This document shows, piece after piece, positions 1-6,333 of a DNA stretch of 7,299 bases. The first letter of the stretch is position 1; every line of letters begins with the position of its first letter. The notes below the pieces were generated by a model that was not told the DNA's origin, ran no database searches, and saw only the letters and a program-made list of their open reading frames with translations. Position numbers and translations under genes: made by a program. This stretch comes from an uncultured Porphyromonadaceae bacterium (GTDB lineage: Bacteria; Bacteroidota; Bacteroidia; Bacteroidales; Muribaculaceae). The stretch is from positions 1-7,299 of the forward strand of contig CAMHDX010000043.1 in assembly GCA_946183895.1 (NCBI GenBank). Reading direction: 5' to 3'.

Positions 1-1
1 C

Positions 2-1675
2 ACGGGCAGTGTGCGTGACTACTACTACGATAACTCCAACGGTAACTTTGACCCGGTGTTTGACGTTGTGGGTCCGGTGAACGTGAACTATGCCTCGACC
101 GATGGCAACAGCCGCTCGCGCGTAATCTTCCAGAACGCGGTCAATGCCGTGGATAGCCAAGTGGACTTCTCGAAGTATGACGCCGACGGCGATGGAGTGG
201 TCGACATGATCTACTTTATCGTTGCCGGTCATGGCTCCAATGTGCAGGGCAACGACGGTAGCTTGTTGTGGCCCTACAAGTCGGGCTACCTGTTCAACAG
301 CGCCAAGCGATTTGACGGCAAGCGCATCGACGTGTACGCGTGCTCGACCCAGTTGATGGGGCAGGACAACACCGAGTACCTTGACGGCATCGGCACCATT
401 TGTCACGAGTTCACCCATGTTCTCGGTTTCCCCGACCTGTACGATACCAACTACGAGACCGGTGGTCAGAGTCATGACCCGGGCACGTGGGACATCATGG
501 CAGGCGGTGGCTACCTCAACAACTCGCGCACTCCGGCGGGCTATTCGATATTTGAGCGCTACACCTTCGGGTGGGCTAATCCGCCCGTGCTCGAGAGCGA
601 GGGCGAGTACACCCTGCCCGTGCTTGGCACGTCTAACACCGGTTACATCCTTAAGACGCCGGTCAACCGCGAGTTCTTCATGCTCGAGAACCGTCAGTCG
701 ACCAAGTGGGATAGCGCCCTGCCCGGTCATGGCATGATAGTGGTGAGGGTGGACAGCACCAATGTGTCGGTGTGGAACGACAATACGCTCAACTGCGACC
801 CCAATCACAACTACTATGAGTTGCTTCGCGCCGGCGGCAGCACCGAGGGCAGTAGCGACAGCGACCCGTTCCCCGGCAAGGGCGGCATACGCATGATTGA
901 CAACAGCGGCATCGCGACCGGTTGCCTGCGCACCTGGAACGGCACCGCCAACCCCTTCGCGATTTTCAACATCGCCGAGGTGACCGGTGGTGATGTCACA
1001 TTCAACCTTGTCAGCAGCGACAATGTCAAGGCGATTGAGGAGGACTTCGAGGCGATGGATTTGACCACCAAGGCGTCGACCACGGGCGTTGAGGGCAACT
1101 GGGCGACGTGGAGCTTCACCAAGTGCAGCGTCTCTGAGCCGAGCGAGGGGCAGGGCAATGGCTCGCGCGTGTGCTCAATGATTGTGCCCAGTGTGCTCAC
1201 GATGACAAGCGACGTCAATTATGTGCTCACTCAGGTGCGCGCCACGGCATACAATACGTCGGCATCGGCGGCGAAGTTGCGCCTGTACTACAGCATCAAT
1301 GGCGGCACGACGTGGAAGGACGTGCCCAATCACACTGTCACCATCCCCGGCAGCAGTGTCGTGAACGTGGACTGGGTGATACCCGTGCTTGACAAGCCGG
1401 TGCGCCTGCGCTGGAACATGACTGCCGGCAGCCGCGTGGCATCGGCTCCGCTCAACATCGACGACATTCGCCTCTACTACGACCACGCGCTCGAGCCCGA
1501 GCACATTGATGGTGACGTCAATGGCGACGGCAAGGTCAACGTTGGCGACGTGAACTATGTGCTCAACCTCATCTTGCTGGAGCAGTACGAGCAAGTGGCC
1601 GATGTCAACAATGATAACGAGGTGAACATCGGCGACGTGAACTATATCCTGAATATTATCTTAACCAACAGTTAA
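2..1675 (+). CDS. M6-family secreted metalloprotease with dockerin-like C-terminus (5' partial)
   Basis: This is the 3' part of a gene that starts outside the window. The frame is open to the left edge, and the GTG at 11 is an internal valine: it aligns with Met192 of the complete paralogue that follows, so roughly 190 residues (signal peptide, propeptide, start of the catalytic domain) are missing. Visible in order are an EF-hand-like loop DADGDGVVD (179-205), the zinc-site motif HEFTHVLGFPD (HEXXHXXGXXD, from 404), a Met-turn-like WDIMAGG (488-508), the segment ENRQ..WD..LPGHGM typical of Bacteroidetes M6 enzymes, a beta-sandwich domain starting near EEDFEAMD (about 1040-1490), and two dockerin-like calcium repeats (1514-1672). 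M6 peptidases (immune inhibitor A relatives) are secreted zinc endopeptidases. Secretion is inferred here from the paralogue's signal peptide. The substrate is unknown. No type IX secretion C-terminal domain is apparent. Confidence 0.9.
   Translation, partial: TGSVRDYYYDNSNGNFDPVFDVVGPVNVNYASTDGNSRSRVIFQNAVNAVDSQVDFSKYDADGDGVVDMIYFIVAGHGSNVQGNDGSLLWPYKSGYLFNSAKRFDGKRIDVYACSTQLMGQDNTEYLDGIGTICHEFTHVLGFPDLYDTNYETGGQSHDPGTWDIMAGGGYLNNSRTPAGYSIFERYTFGWANPPVLESEGEYTLPVLGTSNTGYILKTPVNREFFMLENRQSTKWDSALPGHGMIVVRVDSTNVSVWNDNTLNCDPNHNYYELLRAGGSTEGSSDSDPFPGKGGIRMIDNSGIATGCLRTWNGTANPFAIFNIAEVTGGDVTFNLVSSDNVKAIEEDFEAMDLTTKASTTGVEGNWATWSFTKCSVSEPSEGQGNGSRVCSMIVPSVLTMTSDVNYVLTQVRATAYNTSASAAKLRLYYSINGGTTWKDVPNHTVTIPGSSVVNVDWVIPVLDKPVRLRWNMTAGSRVASAPLNIDDIRLYYDHALEPEHIDGDVNGDGKVNVGDVNYVLNLILLEQYEQVADVNNDNEVNIGDVNYILNIILTNS
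1514..1672 (+). other. Dockerin-like domain of the first protease
   Basis: Two calcium-loop repeats, DVNGDGKVNVGD and DVNNDNEVNIGD, each followed by a short hydrophobic helix (VNYVLNLIL, VNYILNIIL). Asp/Asn occupy loop positions 1, 3, 5 and 12, as in type I dockerins. In cellulosomes such domains bind cohesins, but no cohesin is in this window and the partner here is unknown. Confidence 0.8.
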
Positions 1676-1684
1676 TCCTTGACG

Positions 1685-3928
1685 ATGAAGAAAACACTGT
1701 TAGCTGCTGTGGCGGCTATGTCAATCATGCAAGCCGGAGCGGTTCCCGCTGACCGGCGTCCGTACCAAGTCACTCAGCCCGATGGCACGAGCTTGTCGCT
1801 CGTGCTCAACGGCGACGAGTTTTATCACTTCACCACCACGACCGACGGCTACACTGTGGCTCAGGACGAGGCGGGGTGGTACACCTATCAGTACAATGCC
1901 GGCGGCAGGTTGGCATCGACCGGTGTGGCGGCGCATGACGCTGTGGCGCGCCCTGTGAGCGAGATGTCGCTGCTGACAACACTCAGCACGCGTCAGGTGG
2001 ACAAGGCTATGGTGGGTGAGGCGCGGCACAAGCGCGCGTTGCGCGACGGTGTGATGACGACCGGCGGAGCGCTCAAGGCGCGCCGGCGCATTCCGGGAGC
2101 CGACTTTGACTACGACAAGTTCCAGGGGCTCATCGTGCTGATCAACTTCAACGACAAGGAGTTTGTCAACGATGCCCTCTTCTACGACGACATGGTCAAC
2201 ATGGAGGGTTATACCGGATTTTATCATCAGGGCCGTTTCAAGTCGGCGGTGGGCTCGATGCGCGACTACTTCAACGCGCAGAGCAACGGGGCGTTTGTGC
2301 CGCAGTTTGACATCTTGGGTCCGGTCAATGTTGACTACAGCTGCCTGGACCCGCAGGGCACGAGCGGTGACACCTTCGGCATCTTCTCGGCGGCGCTGCA
2401 GCAGTTGGACGCGACGACCGACTTCTCGAAGTATGACACCGATGGTGACGGCAACATTGATATGGTCTACTTTATCGTCGCGGGCTACTCGGCTAACTAT
2501 GGCGGCAACAACAGCGGTTACTTGTGGCCTCATGCCTACTACCTGGTGGAGTGGACCGACACGGGCTATCGCACGTTGACGCTTGACGGCTGCACCTTCT
2601 GGCGCTACGCGTGCTCGACCGAGATTTACGGCTGGGAGTCCTACGGTCACACCACGCCGCTGGGCATCGGCACGATGTGCCATGAGTTCAGCCATGTGCT
2701 GGGTTTGCCCGACCTGTACGACACTGACTACGCGCAGCAGGGCCAGAGCGTGCACCCCGAGGAGTGGGACCTGATGGCAGGCGGTAGCAGTGCCGATGAG
2801 GGACGCCGCCCGGTGGGCTACTCGATATGGGAGCGTTACACCCTGGGCTTCGCCACGCCAACTGTGATTGAGGCGCCCGGCGAGTACACGCTCGCCGAGT
2901 TGCAGAGCTCGCGCGAGGGCTATATCTTGCCCACCGCCAACGCCAAGGAGTACTTCCTGCTCGAGAATCGACAGCGTCGCAGTTGGGATGCGGCGTTACC
3001 GGGCCACGGAATGGTGATAGCCCGCGTTGACGAGAGTGTTGACCGCGTGTGGGAGGACAACACAGTCAATGCCGTCGCGTCGCACAATTACTACGAGCTG
3101 CTGCATGCCGACGGCACTACCGGCACCGGCGCCGGTCTGCCTTTCCCGGGCACGGGAAGCGTGAAGACCATTACTAACCTGACCACGCCCAATCTGCTCA
3201 CTTGGGACGGCTCGTTCAGCGAGTTTGTAATCAAGAATATCACCGAGACTAACGCGGCGGTCCGTTTCACGGTCGAGGAGGACGCGTCAACAGCCTCGAT
3301 TGTTGAGGACTTCGAGACAATGGGCGTGACATCCACGGCTACAGCGGCCGGCCTCAAGGGACGTTTCGCCACGTGGGACTTCACTAAGGTCTATAACCAA
3401 GCGATATCCAACGAGGACTACGGTAACGGCGAGTATGCCGCGGCGATGGTGCTTCCCAGTGTGATGCAGATGACCACGCCCGTTGACTGCGACATCTTCC
3501 GCGTGTCGGCGCGTGTGTATGTCACCTCGGCGACCGCCACCAAGTTGCGCTTGTCGTCGTCGACCGACGGCGGTGCCACATGGACCGATATTGATGATGT
3601 TGTCGCGCCCGGCAAGCAGATGTCAACTGCCACATGGAATGTCAGCATCAGCGAGCCTGTCATGTTCAAGTTGACCATGGTGGCGGGCATGAAGAATGCT
3701 CGCACATGGATTGACGACTTCACGATTCAGTACACGGGCGAGATGCGCGATGTGTTCGACATCAACGACGTCAATCATGACGGCGAGGTCAATGTGGGCG
3801 ACGTGAACTATGTGCTGGCGCTCATTCTCACTGAGGACTATGAGGCGGTTGCCGATGTCAATGGCGATGACGAGGTCAATGTGGGCGATGTCAACGCCAT
3901 TCTCTCCTATATCCTTGAGAACTCTTGA
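1685..3928 (+). CDS. M6-family secreted metalloprotease with dockerin-like C-terminus (complete, 747 aa)
   Basis: Tandem paralogue of the preceding gene, 9 bases after its stop. I chose ATG 1685 over TTG 1679 because MKKTLLAAVAAMSIMQAGA is a clean signal peptide (residues 1 to about 20). Next comes a propeptide-like region (about 25-135, opening YQVTQPDGTSLSLVLNGDEF) ending in a basic stretch KARRR that could be a processing site. The catalytic domain begins near GLIVLINFND (about 148). It carries the EF-hand-like loop DTDGDGNID (251-259), HEFSHVLGLPD (His333, Glu334, His337), the Met-turn WDLMAGG (361-367) and YSIWERYTLGF, whose Glu383 is a candidate further zinc ligand by analogy with immune inhibitor A (inference). 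A beta-sandwich region starts near VEDFETMG (about 540), and two dockerin-like calcium repeats occupy 695-747. It is expected to be exported as a zymogen and to cleave extracellular proteins, substrate unknown. It is probably co-transcribed with its neighbour; no separate promoter or Shine-Dalgarno site is visible. Confidence 0.93.
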   Translation: MKKTLLAAVAAMSIMQAGAVPADRRPYQVTQPDGTSLSLVLNGDEFYHFTTTTDGYTVAQDEAGWYTYQYNAGGRLASTGVAAHDAVARPVSEMSLLTTLSTRQVDKAMVGEARHKRALRDGVMTTGGALKARRRIPGADFDYDKFQGLIVLINFNDKEFVNDALFYDDMVNMEGYTGFYHQGRFKSAVGSMRDYFNAQSNGAFVPQFDILGPVNVDYSCLDPQGTSGDTFGIFSAALQQLDATTDFSKYDTDGDGNIDMVYFIVAGYSANYGGNNSGYLWPHAYYLVEWTDTGYRTLTLDGCTFWRYACSTEIYGWESYGHTTPLGIGTMCHEFSHVLGLPDLYDTDYAQQGQSVHPEEWDLMAGGSSADEGRRPVGYSIWERYTLGFATPTVIEAPGEYTLAELQSSREGYILPTANAKEYFLLENRQRRSWDAALPGHGMVIARVDESVDRVWEDNTVNAVASHNYYELLHADGTTGTGAGLPFPGTGSVKTITNLTTPNLLTWDGSFSEFVIKNITETNAAVRFTVEEDASTASIVEDFETMGVTSTATAAGLKGRFATWDFTKVYNQAISNEDYGNGEYAAAMVLPSVMQMTTPVDCDIFRVSARVYVTSATATKLRLSSSTDGGATWTDIDDVVAPGKQMSTATWNVSISEPVMFKLTMVAGMKNARTWIDDFTIQYTGEMRDVFDINDVNHDGEVNVGDVNYVLALILTEDYEAVADVNGDDEVNVGDVNAILSYILENS
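3767..3925 (+). other. Dockerin-like domain of the second protease
   Basis: Two calcium-loop repeats, DVNHDGEVNVGD and DVNGDDEVNVGD, each followed by a hydrophobic helix (VNYVLALIL, VNAILSYIL). Positions 1, 3, 5 and 12 are Asp/Asn, as in type I dockerins. A 20-base stretch here (3797-3816) is identical to 1544-1563 in the first protease gene, confirming recent common origin or gene conversion. Confidence 0.8.
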
Positions 3929-3944
3929 CCGGCGCTCAGATTGG

Positions 3945-3972
3945 CATAATTCGCTATAATTCGCATAATTAG
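3945..3972 (+). repeat. Triple ATAATT-based short repeat between protease and synthase genes
   Basis: Three near-identical units, CATAATTCG (3945-3953), TATAATTCG (3955-3963) and CATAATTAG (3964-3972), spaced 10 and 9 bases apart. They fill most of the 48-base gap and end 4 bases before the next ATG. A -10-like AT-rich role is possible, but none is a good TAnnTTTG match. The repeat itself is certain; any function is inferred. Confidence 0.75.
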
Positions 3973-3976
3973 GATT

Positions 3977-4663
3977 ATGGAAATTGTTTACTACGACAAT
4001 CACATCATCATTGCCAACAAGGCAGCCGGCGAGCTGGTCCAGGGCGACGAGACGGGCGACACGCCGCTTGTTGAGATGGTGCGTGAGTGGATTCGCGTCA
4101 AGTTCAACAAGCCGGGCAATGTGTTTTGCAACTCGACCCATCGCATCGACCGCCCCACGTGGGGCCTCGTGGTGCTGGCGCGCACCAGCAAGGGCCTGAG
4201 CCGCATGAGCTCGCTGTTTCGCAACGGGCAGGTCCACAAGACCTATTGGGCGATAGTCAAGAACCGCCCGCCCAAGGATGAGGACACGCTCATCAACTGG
4301 GTCCACCCCGTGCAGGAGGGCAACTTCACCGAGTGCTCGACCATCGAGATGCCCGGCTCGGTCAAGGCGGTGCTGCACTACAAGGTGATTGCCCACAGCG
4401 AGAGTTTCCACTTGCTCGAAATTCAACTCATGACCGGGCGCAAACACCAGATACGCACCCAGTTGGCGTTCATCGGCTGCCCCATCAAGGGCGACATGAA
4501 ATATGGCTATCAGCGTGGCAATCCTGACCGCAGCATCTGCTTGCAGGCTCATCGCATCCAGTTTGAGCACCCGGTGTCGCACATCCAGATTGACGTGACG
4601 GCGCCATTGCCCACCGGCGACCCGTTGTGGCAGATTCTCGCCGACAACATTGGCAAAGAGTAA
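3977..4663 (+). CDS. RluA-family RNA pseudouridine synthase (228 aa)
   Basis: It converts specific uridines in structured RNA (rRNA or tRNA) to pseudouridine, acting in the cytoplasm. The RluA signature is HRIDRPTWGLVVLA (from residue 55), with Asp58 as the predicted catalytic aspartate. Downstream are VHKTYWAIV (86-94) and the conserved block TGRKHQIRTQLAFIGCPIKGDMKYG (153-177). The usual HRLDRxTSG reads HRIDRPTWG, a Ser-to-Trp change beside the active-site loop. There is no N-terminal S4 RNA-binding domain. The length fits the short single-domain RluA-type proteins common in Bacteroidetes rather than RluC or RluD. The start is well supported: an in-frame TAA lies at 3947-3949 and ATG 3977 is the first ATG after it. 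The exact RNA target cannot be read from sequence. It sits 48 bases after the protease gene and 35 bases before the permease gene, with no terminator seen in either gap. Confidence 0.92.
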   Translation: MEIVYYDNHIIIANKAAGELVQGDETGDTPLVEMVREWIRVKFNKPGNVFCNSTHRIDRPTWGLVVLARTSKGLSRMSSLFRNGQVHKTYWAIVKNRPPKDEDTLINWVHPVQEGNFTECSTIEMPGSVKAVLHYKVIAHSESFHLLEIQLMTGRKHQIRTQLAFIGCPIKGDMKYGYQRGNPDRSICLQAHRIQFEHPVSHIQIDVTAPLPTGDPLWQILADNIGKE

Positions 4664-4698
4664 CATATATAGATACAGTGCTTAAAAAGTAATAGACT

Positions 4699-6054
4699 AT
4701 GTTCGAAAGAAAAAAAGAGACCACCTGCTCGCCGTGGGTGTGGATTCCGACCCTCTACTTTGCCGAGGGCATACCTTACTTTATCGTGAACAACATCTCG
4801 GTGTTGATGCTCGCCAAGATGGGCGTGCCCAACGGGCAAATGGCGTTATTCACCTCGTTGCTTTACCTGCCGTGGACCATCAAGCCTTTCTGGAGCCCGT
4901 TTGTCGACATCATTCGCACCAAGCGGTGGTGGGTCATCGCCATGCAGCTGATCATGACGGCGGCGTTCATCCTCTTGACCATGTTGATGCCCAAGCCTTC
5001 GCCCGACGTTATCGCCTCAGGCGCGACACCCATCAGCATGTTCTACGTCACGTTGTTGCTGTTCACTATCACGGCGTTTGCCAGTGCGACCCACGACATT
5101 GCCGCCGACGGGTTCTATATGCTCGCGCTGAGCCAAAAGAACCAAGCGGCATTTGTGGGCATCCGCTCCACGTTCTATCGTCTTGCCAACATCTTTGGGC
5201 AGGGTGTGCTGGTCTACATCGCCGGTCACATCGAGAGTACCTATGATAACATTCCCCTGTCGTGGACGGTGACAATGGGTATCACCGCCGGCATCTTTGC
5301 CATGGTGACGATTTATCACCTGTTCCTCATTCCCAAGCCCGAGGTGGACCGCCCCGCCGGTCTGGTGGGCGAGCAGGGCGAAGTGATGACCACGGGCGAG
5401 CGGGCGAAGCAGATTCTCAAGGACTTCGCTCACACGTTTGCCACGTTCTTCACCAAGCCCGGTCTGGTGCTCGCCATCGTCTTCATGCTGCTGTATCGCT
5501 TGCCTGAGGCGTTCTTGCTCAAGTTGTGCACACCCTTCCTGGTTGATTCGGCTGCCAACGGCGGCCTGGCGCTTTCGACCGAGAAGGTTGGCATCGTCTA
5601 CGGTACGGTGGGCGTGATCGCGCTCACCATTGGCGGCATCCTGGGCGGCATCTATGCCTCGCGGGTGGGCTTGAAAAAGTCGTTGTGGGTCATGGCGGCA
5701 TGTATGACGTTGCCGTGCTTGACCTTTGTCTACCTTGCCGAGTGCTTGCCCACCAACATCTATGCCATCAGCACCGCGGTGGCTATCGAGCAGTTTGGCT
5801 ACGGCTTTGGTTTCACTGCCTACATGCTATACATGATCTACTTCAGCGAGGGCGAGTACAAGACTTCGCACTACGCCATTTGCACGGCGTTCATGGCGTT
5901 GAGCATGATGATTCCGGGCATGTTTGCCGGCTACCTGCAGGAGGCGCTTGGCTATGCCAACTTCTTCTGGATGGTGATAGCCTGCTGTGTCGCGACGCTG
6001 ATTGTGACCTACCTGGTCGACCGCCGCATTGACCCGGACTACGGCCGCAAGTGA
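4699..6054 (+). CDS. AmpG-like major facilitator superfamily permease (451 aa)
   Basis: Inner-membrane transporter with about 12 hydrophobic segments, the two halves separated by a hydrophilic central loop (about residues 212-250). AmpG-type features are LPWTIKPFWSPFVD (57-70), the ATHDIAADGFYMLAL segment (130-144, compare the SQDI.xD region of AmpG), YRLPEAFLLKLCTPFL (266-281) and the following EKVGIVYGTVGVIALTIGGILGG (295-317). Characterised AmpG imports anhydromuropeptides released during peptidoglycan turnover. Substrate identity here is inferred, and related family members (AmpG / acetyl-CoA transporter clade) may carry other solutes. The start is fixed by a TAG two codons upstream (4693-4695). 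It lies 35 bases after the pseudouridine synthase gene. It is shorter than E. coli AmpG, which has extra C-terminal segments. Confidence 0.87.
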   Translation: MFERKKETTCSPWVWIPTLYFAEGIPYFIVNNISVLMLAKMGVPNGQMALFTSLLYLPWTIKPFWSPFVDIIRTKRWWVIAMQLIMTAAFILLTMLMPKPSPDVIASGATPISMFYVTLLLFTITAFASATHDIAADGFYMLALSQKNQAAFVGIRSTFYRLANIFGQGVLVYIAGHIESTYDNIPLSWTVTMGITAGIFAMVTIYHLFLIPKPEVDRPAGLVGEQGEVMTTGERAKQILKDFAHTFATFFTKPGLVLAIVFMLLYRLPEAFLLKLCTPFLVDSAANGGLALSTEKVGIVYGTVGVIALTIGGILGGIYASRVGLKKSLWVMAACMTLPCLTFVYLAECLPTNIYAISTAVAIEQFGYGFGFTAYMLYMIYFSEGEYKTSHYAICTAFMALSMMIPGMFAGYLQEALGYANFFWMVIACCVATLIVTYLVDRRIDPDYGRK

Positions 6055-6055
6055 T

Positions 6056-6071
6056 AGCGCGCTAATGCGCT
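6056..6071 (+). repeat. Small GC-rich hairpin just after the permease gene
   Basis: AGCGC (6056-6060) and GCGCT (6067-6071) can pair across the 6-base loop GCTAAT. The overlapping TAGCGCGCTA (6055-6064) is also a perfect palindrome. It starts one base after the stop codon and is not followed by a T-run, so it is at most a weak 3'-end structure. Confidence 0.5.
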
Positions 6072-6115
6072 TGCACTCAGGTTGTAATGAATAGACGTAA
6101 TCGCCCTGTCTCAAC

Positions 6116-6178
6116 TGAATACACAGGCTTGTGTCACACAAGCCTGTGTTATTTTCGCTACACAAGGTTGTGTATTCA
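6116..6178 (+). repeat. Nested inverted repeats sharing one sequence in three copies
   Basis: TGAATACACAGGCTTGTGT (6116-6134) recurs as a reverse complement at 6160-6178 with 17 of 19 bases matching, and its inner 14 bases recur perfectly inverted at 6136-6149. The last copy also contains its own dyad ACACAA-GG-TTGTGT (6160-6173). The first copy can therefore pair either with the middle copy (short hairpin) or with the last copy (long outer stem), but not both. Confidence 0.85.
6121..6155 (+). terminator. Probable rho-independent terminator of the upstream operon
   Basis: A perfect dyad: ACACAGGCTTGTGT (6121-6134), a single C (6135), and its reverse complement ACACAAGCCTGTGT (6136-6149). As RNA it folds into a 13-bp stem with a UCA loop. 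It is followed by the T-rich stretch TTATTTT (6149-6155). It lies 66 bases after the permease stop and before the next promoter, which is where a terminator is expected. No T-run flanks it on the opposite strand. An operator for a dimeric regulator is an alternative reading. Confidence 0.7.
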
Positions 6179-6203
6179 AACAAACCGGCCAAAAACATTC
6201 CTT

Positions 6204-6227
6204 TGGTTTGAAAAATGGTTTGAAAAA
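6204..6227 (+). repeat. Perfect tandem duplication of a 12-base unit
   Basis: TGGTTTGAAAAA occurs twice with no gap (6204-6215 and 6216-6227). It sits 20 bases upstream of the -33 element of the predicted promoter, where an activator or repressor could bind. An inverted partial match, CAAACC, lies at 6181-6186. Confidence 0.85.
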
Positions 6228-6246
6228 CAGGGTTTTGCTGATTTTT

Positions 6247-6278
6247 TTTGGATTATTGCTATTTATTTAATACTTTTG
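6247..6278 (+). promoter_or_regulatory. Bacteroidetes-type sigma-ABfr promoter
   Basis: TTTG (6247-6250, within an 8-T run) and TACTTTTG (6271-6278), an exact match to the Bacteroides -7 consensus TAnnTTTG, are separated by 20 bases, about the spacing known for this class. Transcription should start a few bases downstream, near 6284-6287, and read into the short secreted ORF and the LRR gene. It lies in the most AT-rich part of the window, just after the probable terminator. Confidence 0.75.
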
Positions 6279-6288
6279 TAACTTAATT

Positions 6289-6294
6289 GGAGGG
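6289..6294 (+). promoter_or_regulatory. Isolated Shine-Dalgarno-like GGAGGG
   Basis: GGAGGG lies almost at the predicted 5' end of the transcript and 39 bases before the first ATG (6334), too far to serve it in the usual way. No ATG, GTG or TTG lies at normal spacing; the nearby ATA (6301) and ATT codons are in frame with ATG 6334. It may be chance or a leader element. Confidence 0.35.
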
Positions 6295-6333
6295 AACTAC
6301 ATAATTATTAATACTCAACCGTATAACCGAACT

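Noticed and set aside
11..13. GTG at 11 as the true start of the first protease
   Set aside because: The frame is open upstream to the window edge, TGSVRDYY aligns inside the catalytic domain of the paralogue (VGSMRDYF), and no signal peptide follows.
1721..2755. Long open frame on the minus strand (344 codons) opposite the second protease
   Set aside because: Its translation is a Val/His/Arg/Ala-rich low-information sequence with no recognisable domain. It is the mirror of a well-supported gene in GC-rich DNA.
3945..3970. CRISPR-like or mobile-element reading of the ATAATT repeats
   Set aside because: The units are 9 bases with 0-1 base between them, far too short and close for a CRISPR array, and no terminal repeats or transposase are present.
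3623..4666. Minus-strand open frame of 347 codons opposite the protease end and the pseudouridine synthase
   Set aside because: It spans two genes and their gap, has no domain, and its composition is what antisense of GC-biased codons gives.
6087..6281. Small + strand open frame of 64 codons over the inverted repeats
   Set aside because: Its repeated peptide (TGLCHTSLC, TRLC) simply reflects the nested DNA repeats, and it runs through the terminator and promoter.
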